A stretch of DNA of 11,480 nucleotides. Source: an uncultured Alphaproteobacteria bacterium (GTDB lineage: Bacteria; Pseudomonadota; Alphaproteobacteria; Micavibrionales; Micavibrionaceae). A model generated the notes under the pieces. That model was given only the letters and a program-made list of their open reading frames with translations, was not told where the DNA came from and did not search any database. Where the stretch lies: the NCBI GenBank assembly GCA_937124505.1, contig CAKZKV010000322.1:1-11480 (forward strand). The letters run 5' to 3'. The position numbers were made by a program, and so were the translations under genes. How positions within the stretch are numbered: the first letter of the stretch is position 1; every line of letters begins with the position of its first letter. Positions 7,254 to 11,480 of this stretch are shown in pieces.

Positions 7254-8909
7254 ATGAGTCTTCCTATTCCCTTTCCCGGTCAGTCAAAAAATATCCTGCT
7301 TGTCGGCGATGAGGGTATTGTGATTTATAACGTCACTGGTGGCGGGATACGTTTTATTGATCAATTGGCTTGGCTGACGCCTGATTTTGAAGTCAAATTA
7401 GTGGATACTCTAAAGCGGGACTGCCCGCGGCGTCCGATTGTTATTCTCTATGATATGGTGGAGCAGCACTACCGTAAGGAAATGGTGCCGAAAGTCAGTA
7501 TTGTTGACAAAAGCAATGTTATTAAACGTAAGGTTGCGATTACCTTTCCAAATTTCAAGATGCGGTCGGCGATGGCATTGCAGGCCTCAAAAGCTAAGGG
7601 GGAAGGGAAGGGATTGAAATCCTCCCCTTATTTATTTGCCGCAGTTCCATCTTCTGAATTGATCTCATCTTTGCTTCGGGCTGTGGTTGCCTCCGGGTTG
7701 CCGATCAGCGGGTTGTATCTTTTGCCCATCGAAGGGGTTGGATTGATCTCGAAGATTGTGAAGAAGCTTCCAAATCATAAGCAAAAATCACGTTGGACGC
7801 TGTTTATGGGGCAGCATGGCAGTGGCAGCTTGCGTCAAATCGTAACAAAAGATGGGGAACTGGCTCTGACGCGTATGACGCCATTTTCAGAGTCTCAGGA
7901 AAATACGGAAGCTTGGGCGCAAAGTATGTTCCAGGAATATAAGGTCACGATTAGTTACCTGACTCGATTGGGCTACGACGCCAAGGATGGTATTGATATT
8001 GTGATGGTAAGCCCCGACGGTGCCAATGAAGATATAGAGCGGTACTTTCTGGAAGAAACCGTCAATATGTTTGCTCTGACAGTGAATGAAGCGGCATCTC
8101 TGGCGGGCGTGAAGGTGAATGTTGAGCAAGAAGAAGAGTTCGCTGACGTTTTGTATGTAGCTTGGGCCGGGCAGACGATGAAATATACTCTGCCTCTTCC
8201 GGTTGATAGCTTTGAAAAAGCAACCCGACCGCGTCTGGTTGCGAATGCCCTGTTGTTCGTCGCGTTGGCAGGTTGCGGTTGGTTCGGCTATCAGGCAGCT
8301 ATCAACAGTATGTCATATTTAAGTATTCGTTCCGAACTGGGGCAGAGGCAGTCTGATTTGAAAAAAGAAAAGGCTCAGTATGCGCTTCTGTTGGATGAGA
8401 AAGAAAAGGAAGGCTACGATATCCGACTCTATAAAGGCGCTTTTGCGGCTGAAGAGGAGTTGAATTCTTATGCATTGAAGCCGTTTGAGGTTTTGAAGAA
8501 GGTTTCTTATGCTCTGGGGCCTGTCCTCAGTATTGATGATATTGTCATTCGTCATGGGGAAAATGATGAAATTCACTTTGAAAATTTGAACGCTGTTCCA
8601 AAAGGGCAGGGAAATAATTTTGGTGAATTTAATCAGCCGGCACAGAATAATGGAGAGGGTTACCAGCTTTACTCCAGAATGAGTATGACGTTTTCTGCCA
8701 GTGTTCCTCAGGAAGAAGCTCAACTGATCTTGACTAATCTTGTGCGGGAATTACAAGACAGATTGCCTGATTACCAGATTACAATCGCAAAGGCTGTACG
8801 GGACCGAAACTACGATGTTGATGTCGAAGGACGCATTGGCGCGCAAAATAGTAAACCGGAACTGGAGACCGATAATACGGCAGTCATAGAGATTCGGGGG
8901 GCTGTATAA
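7254..8909 (+). CDS. GspL-like protein combining PilM-like cytoplasmic and PilN-like membrane/periplasmic parts
   Basis: A 551-aa bitopic inner-membrane protein. Residues 1-325 are soluble and, from segments such as YLFAAVPSSELISSLLRAV (126-144) and the strand-rich WTLFMG stretch (181-186), look like a divergent PilM/GspL actin-like domain; clear ATP-binding motifs are not seen. One membrane helix spans about 328-350 (LVANALLFVALAGCGWFG). The periplasmic part starts with a helical, probably coiled-coil stretch (about 355-388) and ends in an alpha/beta domain with SYALGPVLSIDDI and SFSASV-like strands, as in PilN/GspL. In T4P systems these roles are usually two genes (PilM, about 350 aa, and PilN, about 200 aa); the summed length fits a fusion. 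The identification rests on topology and position between the GspF-like and PilO-like genes, not on strong motifs. It starts one base after the platform stop without its own ribosome site and shares one base with the next gene (TAATG). Confidence 0.72.
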   Translation: MSLPIPFPGQSKNILLVGDEGIVIYNVTGGGIRFIDQLAWLTPDFEVKLVDTLKRDCPRRPIVILYDMVEQHYRKEMVPKVSIVDKSNVIKRKVAITFPNFKMRSAMALQASKAKGEGKGLKSSPYLFAAVPSSELISSLLRAVVASGLPISGLYLLPIEGVGLISKIVKKLPNHKQKSRWTLFMGQHGSGSLRQIVTKDGELALTRMTPFSESQENTEAWAQSMFQEYKVTISYLTRLGYDAKDGIDIVMVSPDGANEDIERYFLEETVNMFALTVNEAASLAGVKVNVEQEEEFADVLYVAWAGQTMKYTLPLPVDSFEKATRPRLVANALLFVALAGCGWFGYQAAINSMSYLSIRSELGQRQSDLKKEKAQYALLLDEKEKEGYDIRLYKGAFAAEEELNSYALKPFEVLKKVSYALGPVLSIDDIVIRHGENDEIHFENLNAVPKGQGNNFGEFNQPAQNNGEGYQLYSRMSMTFSASVPQEEAQLILTNLVRELQDRLPDYQITIAKAVRDRNYDVDVEGRIGAQNSKPELETDNTAVIEIRGAV

Positions 8910-9562
8910 TGTTGGATATGCAATACGTCAGTAAGAAAAAAATGACCTTGCTTGTGGTCTTGTTTGTTGCTGTAGCTGTTCTGGCGGGCTACACCGAACT
9001 GTTTTTGAAGCCTAGCGTTAAAAGTGACGAGAAAAAACTGACGGCAACAAAAAACGAATTAACAAAAACCAAGAATGACAATCTGGATATTGAAGACGAG
9101 CTTCAATACACCCGGGAGAAGAAAGATGAATTCGCTGTTCTGAAAAAAGCCGGATTCTTTGAAAAACAGGAGCGGGATATTGTGCGCGATGCTGTTGATG
9201 AGGCGATGCGTTTATCGGGTATTATTGGCGGACGTTTTAAAGTCTCTCCTCCTGTATGTTACGTGAATAAAGATTTGAAAGATTCTTCTTACATTCTTCT
9301 TGGAAGCCCTGTTGTTGTTGATACGGAATCTTACGAAGCTGTCAGCATGTATGCCTTTTTAGATTATCTTATCCGCAAGTTGCCAGGTTATCTTGTGCTG
9401 GAAAGTCTGGATGTGAATCGCATACGTGATGTGACGCGAGGTGTGTTACAGGAAATTGGAACAGGGAAGGAAGTGCCCTTGATGAGAACAAATATTTCTA
9501 TGACTTGGTATACGATTGTGAAAAAAGATAGTGTTGAGTGTTTAGGATTGAGGAACCGCTAA
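8909..9562 (+). CDS. PilO/GspM-like inner-membrane protein
   Basis: A 217-aa protein with a short cytoplasmic N-terminus, one membrane helix (about 12-33, MTLLVVLFVAVAVLAGYTEL) and a Lys/Glu-rich coiled coil (about 37-80). A small periplasmic alpha/beta domain follows, with paired strands around YILLGSPVVVDTESYEAVSM and YLVLESLDVN. This is the layout of PilO/GspM, which pairs with PilN/GspL through the coiled coils and the ferredoxin-like domain to form the alignment complex between the platform and the outer membrane. Sequence similarity to the family is not evident by eye; the call is from architecture and gene order. The ATG overlaps the previous stop (TAATG) behind a G-rich stretch (8896-8901), and its own stop overlaps the next start the same way, so translation is probably coupled on both sides. 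Confidence 0.7.
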   Translation: MLDMQYVSKKKMTLLVVLFVAVAVLAGYTELFLKPSVKSDEKKLTATKNELTKTKNDNLDIEDELQYTREKKDEFAVLKKAGFFEKQERDIVRDAVDEAMRLSGIIGGRFKVSPPVCYVNKDLKDSSYILLGSPVVVDTESYEAVSMYAFLDYLIRKLPGYLVLESLDVNRIRDVTRGVLQEIGTGKEVPLMRTNISMTWYTIVKKDSVECLGLRNR

Positions 9563-10155
9563 TGATTCGCATCCTGTTTAATTTTATATTGGCCTCTTTA
9601 TTTGTAGCGGGCGTTACGCTTTCTGCTGTTGCGCAGGAATCAGTAGAAGCTGACTTTATACCACTGTCAGAAGATGTGGTGACAATAGAGAATGCTTTGC
9701 CTGATGAGGGCGAGGTTCCGGCTGAAAAACCTGCATTTATTCCTTTGTCTGTGCAGGACGATACGCCGGTGGACGAGATTCCCTCTCTCTTTTTTACGCC
9801 GGAAACCCTTGCCTTGTTAAAAGATGCGATTGGTGGGTTGAATGCGACCGCCATGGGGTTTGATTCAGATGATGGGCAACCGAAAGACCCCGGTGTTCGG
9901 GAACTGGCATTGGGGGGGATTGTGTTTAATGGCGAGGATGACTGGACAATTTGGTTGAATGGTCGTCGTATCTTGCCAAACGCTATCCCGGAAGAAGTTT
10001 TTGATTTGAAAGTTCATGAAGAATACATTGATATCAAATGGTACGATGCCTACACCAACCGTATCTTTCCGATTCGCCTAAGACCAAATGAACGATTTAA
10101 TCTTGATAGCCGTTTGTTCCTGACGGGCTCTCATACTGAGGAAAATCAGCTATAG
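9562..10155 (+). CDS. PilP/GspC/MshK-like periplasmic protein with signal peptide
   Basis: A 197-aa exported protein. The start is the ATG inside the preceding TAATG overlap, behind GAGGAA (9550-9555) at six bases; an in-frame GTG at 9538 would add eight residues ahead of the signal peptide and is unlikely. The signal peptide (hydrophobic core about 4-20) is probably cut after SAVAQ or SAVA (residues 24-25), and no lipobox cysteine is present. An acidic proline-bearing linker (about 26-75) contains FIPLS twice (32-36 and 59-63). A beta-rich C-terminal domain (about 112-187: ELALGGIVFNGEDDWTIWLN, GRRILP, EEYIDIKWYD, FPIRLRPNERFNL) resembles the small GspC homology-region/PilP fold that contacts the secretin. 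The position after the PilO-like gene fits PilP. The family call is inferred from layout and fold pattern. Confidence 0.62.
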   Translation: MIRILFNFILASLFVAGVTLSAVAQESVEADFIPLSEDVVTIENALPDEGEVPAEKPAFIPLSVQDDTPVDEIPSLFFTPETLALLKDAIGGLNATAMGFDSDDGQPKDPGVRELALGGIVFNGEDDWTIWLNGRRILPNAIPEEVFDLKVHEEYIDIKWYDAYTNRIFPIRLRPNERFNLDSRLFLTGSHTEENQL

Positions 10156-10157
10156 CT

Positions 10158-10889
10158 ATGCTTGAAATCGAAAATCTTGACGTTGCTTATGGCCGGTTCT
10201 CTGCATTAGAAGCCGTTAACCTTAACGTTTTATCTGGAAAAACGTTTGGTTTAATCGGTCTGAACGGTGCAGGCAAGACAACGCTGATCAAAACCATTCT
10301 TGGGCTGCGTCATCCCCTTAAAGGAAGAATTTCTTTTTTTGATTCTGATGGCTCTCAGCTTTTGTCACAAAACGCAAAAAAGCATATTGCCTATTTGCCG
10401 GAGCGTTTTGAACCTCCTGTTTTTTTAAGTGGCCGGGAATTTATTCGTTTTTCGGGCACGTTATACCAAAAGAAAATTTCCGAAGCGGAGATGGATGAAG
10501 CTGCAAAAAGTCTGGAGCTTGATTCGGCTGTTCTTTCAAGGAGTGTGAATACCTACTCAAAGGGGATGCGGCAGAAGCTGGGATTGATTGCCACGATTCT
10601 CACAGGATGCCAGTTTCTGATTCTGGATGAGCCTATGAGTGGCTTGGATCCTAAGGCCCGGGTTTGTGTAAAGGAAAATATTGTCAGACTGAGAGAAGAG
10701 GGACGAACTGTGTTTTTGAGCTCTCATATTTTGTCAGATCTTCATGAAATATGTGATACTGTTGCAGTATTACACAATAAAACCATTCAATTTTATGGTT
10801 CGCCGGACGATTTAATGAAACAATATAATAAGTCGTCTTTGGAGCGGGCATTTTTAGAAGTAATAAAAAAGGAAAAAGTGGCGGCTTAA
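10158..10889 (+). CDS. ABC transporter ATP-binding protein, ABC-2 exporter type
   Basis: A complete 243-aa nucleotide-binding subunit. Walker A is GLNGAGKTT (34-42), the signature is YSKGMRQK (133-140), Walker B FLILDEP (153-159), the D-loop SGLD (161-164) and the switch histidine is in FLSSHIL (H190). The sequence around EPPVFLSGREF and TYSKGMRQKLGL fits the CcmA/NatA group, which works with a separate six-helix ABC-2 permease to export or release substrates at the inner membrane. No permease gene lies next to it in the window. It starts two bases after the PilP-like stop, so it belongs to the operon; GAGGAA (10138-10143) is 14 bases before the ATG, longer than usual. Myxococcus type IV pilus loci carry an ABC ATPase (PilH) with PilG and PilI, so a role in pilus assembly or export is possible but unproven. 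Confidence 0.93.
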   Translation: MLEIENLDVAYGRFSALEAVNLNVLSGKTFGLIGLNGAGKTTLIKTILGLRHPLKGRISFFDSDGSQLLSQNAKKHIAYLPERFEPPVFLSGREFIRFSGTLYQKKISEAEMDEAAKSLELDSAVLSRSVNTYSKGMRQKLGLIATILTGCQFLILDEPMSGLDPKARVCVKENIVRLREEGRTVFLSSHILSDLHEICDTVAVLHNKTIQFYGSPDDLMKQYNKSSLERAFLEVIKKEKVAA

Positions 10890-10950
10890 AGATTCACGCG
10901 CGCTAAAAAGTTTGGTATAGTCATATTGGTTATAAAGATAGGTTGAGAAG
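10890..10950 (+). promoter_or_regulatory. Short gap with possible internal promoter
   Basis: This is the longest gap inside the operon after its first gene. It holds TATAGT (10915-10920) and TATAAA (10931-10936), and the GGTATAGT string also occurs before the operon's first gene (4019-4026). No -35 element with convincing spacing is seen. Transcription may simply read through, since no terminator follows the ABC gene. Confidence 0.25.
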
Positions 10951-11480
10951 ATGGGGTATCCATTTGTTTTTGTGAAAAAAAGTAAGAATTTGTTTTTGGC
11001 AAGCAGTGCTGTTGCATTATTGGCTATGACATCCCCTGTTCAGGCGCAGGATAATATCCTTATGCCCGATTCCCCACCAGTTGGTGTTTCCGCGCAACCG
11101 CCTTCACAGGAATCTCTGGATGATCTGGACCGCCAACTGGCGAATATCCAGAATATGATTAACCAGGCCAATGCTGAATCTGAGGAAAATGGAAACAGCT
11201 TACCAGTCATTGACCCACAGAAAACACCGGATGTTTTTTATGATAGCATGCCGGTTCGCCGTGGTGTCCAGCCGACCGCACCGGAAAAGATGGATCCAAT
11301 TGCCAAGCCTGCGGGTAAGGTTGTTTATGTGCAAAAAGATTTTGATCCGGGTGAAGACCAGTCATTACTGGTTTCCGCAAAACGTGCTTTAAGTCTTGGA
11401 CGTTATGATTCTGCGCTGGGTTTCTATGATCAACTCTATAAGAAAAATCCGCGCGATGCGCGTGTGCTGATGGGGCGGGC
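10951..11480 (+). CDS. Secreted tetratricopeptide-repeat protein (partial, 3' end beyond window)
   Basis: The first 176 codons of an exported protein. The signal peptide has a Lys-rich start (KKSKN, 9-13) and a hydrophobic core (about 14-27), with a likely cut after SPVQA (residue 32). A Gln/Asn/Pro-rich linker follows (about 33-135), including a short helical stretch (SLDDLDRQLANIQNMINQA, 55-73). From about residue 138 a TPR-type helix pair begins: LLVSAKRALSLGRYDSALGF then YDQLYKKNPRDARVLMGRA, with the usual G-x-Y-x-x-A-L and N-P-x-x-A spacing. The ATG at 10951 has AGGTTGAG upstream (10940-10947). A GTG at 10972 (residue 8) would also give a good signal peptide. TPR proteins in pilus and secretion loci often help secretin or pilus assembly (PilF/Tgl, MshN), and that role is inferred only from context. 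Confidence 0.85.
   Translation, partial: MGYPFVFVKKSKNLFLASSAVALLAMTSPVQAQDNILMPDSPPVGVSAQPPSQESLDDLDRQLANIQNMINQANAESEENGNSLPVIDPQKTPDVFYDSMPVRRGVQPTAPEKMDPIAKPAGKVVYVQKDFDPGEDQSLLVSAKRALSLGRYDSALGFYDQLYKKNPRDARVLMGR

Noticed and set aside
9538..9562. GTG at 9538 as start of the PilP-like gene
   Set aside because: It would add eight residues before a good signal peptide; the ATG at 9562 has GAGGAA at ideal spacing and a TAATG overlap.
11171..11392. Plus-strand frame of 73 codons
   Set aside because: It is in another frame inside the partial TPR gene starting at 10951, which has a signal peptide and TPR pattern.

Overview
The window looks like chromosomal DNA of a Gram-negative bacterium of moderate GC, most probably an alphaproteobacterium. 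This is an inference from the gene types: a thioredoxin-reductase-like ferredoxin-NADP reductase, Sec-signal periplasmic proteins, and a type IV pilus / type II secretion (T4P/T2SS) inner-membrane platform. The genus cannot be set from the sequence alone. No transposase, integrase, CRISPR array, tRNA or rRNA gene was seen.

Left part (1-3960). A minus-strand class I/II PLP aminotransferase runs off the left edge and is cut in the codon of its predicted catalytic lysine. A 430-bp gene-free gap (693-1122) holds an AT-rich palindromic stretch, a GGA-rich repeat, a long two-part hairpin and a near-perfect intrinsic terminator. Together these look like a small RNA gene or a regulatory leader. Then come a secreted helical protein of unknown function and a family-4-like glycosyltransferase, joined by an ATGA overlap, and after a modest terminator a complete ferredoxin-NADP reductase.

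Right part (3960-11480). A same-strand, tightly packed operon encodes a T4P/T2SS/MSHA-like envelope machine. In order it holds a GspE/PilB assembly ATPase with an MshEN domain, a GspF/PilC platform protein, a 551-aa GspL-like protein that joins a PilM-like cytoplasmic domain to a PilN-like membrane/periplasmic part, a PilO/GspM-like coiled-coil protein, a PilP/GspC-like periplasmic protein, an ABC-2-type ATPase, and the start of a secreted TPR protein. Joints are TAATG overlaps or gaps of a few bases, except about 26 bp before the platform gene and about 60 bp before the TPR gene. No pilin, prepilin peptidase, secretin or retraction ATPase lies in the window, so the secreted or polymerised substrate is unknown.

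The most notable points are: the platform gene appears to start at an ATA codon with a good Shine-Dalgarno sequence; the PilM and PilN roles appear fused; a lone ABC ATPase sits inside the operon, recalling PilH of Myxococcus; and the 829-1026 region is an unannotated structured RNA candidate.
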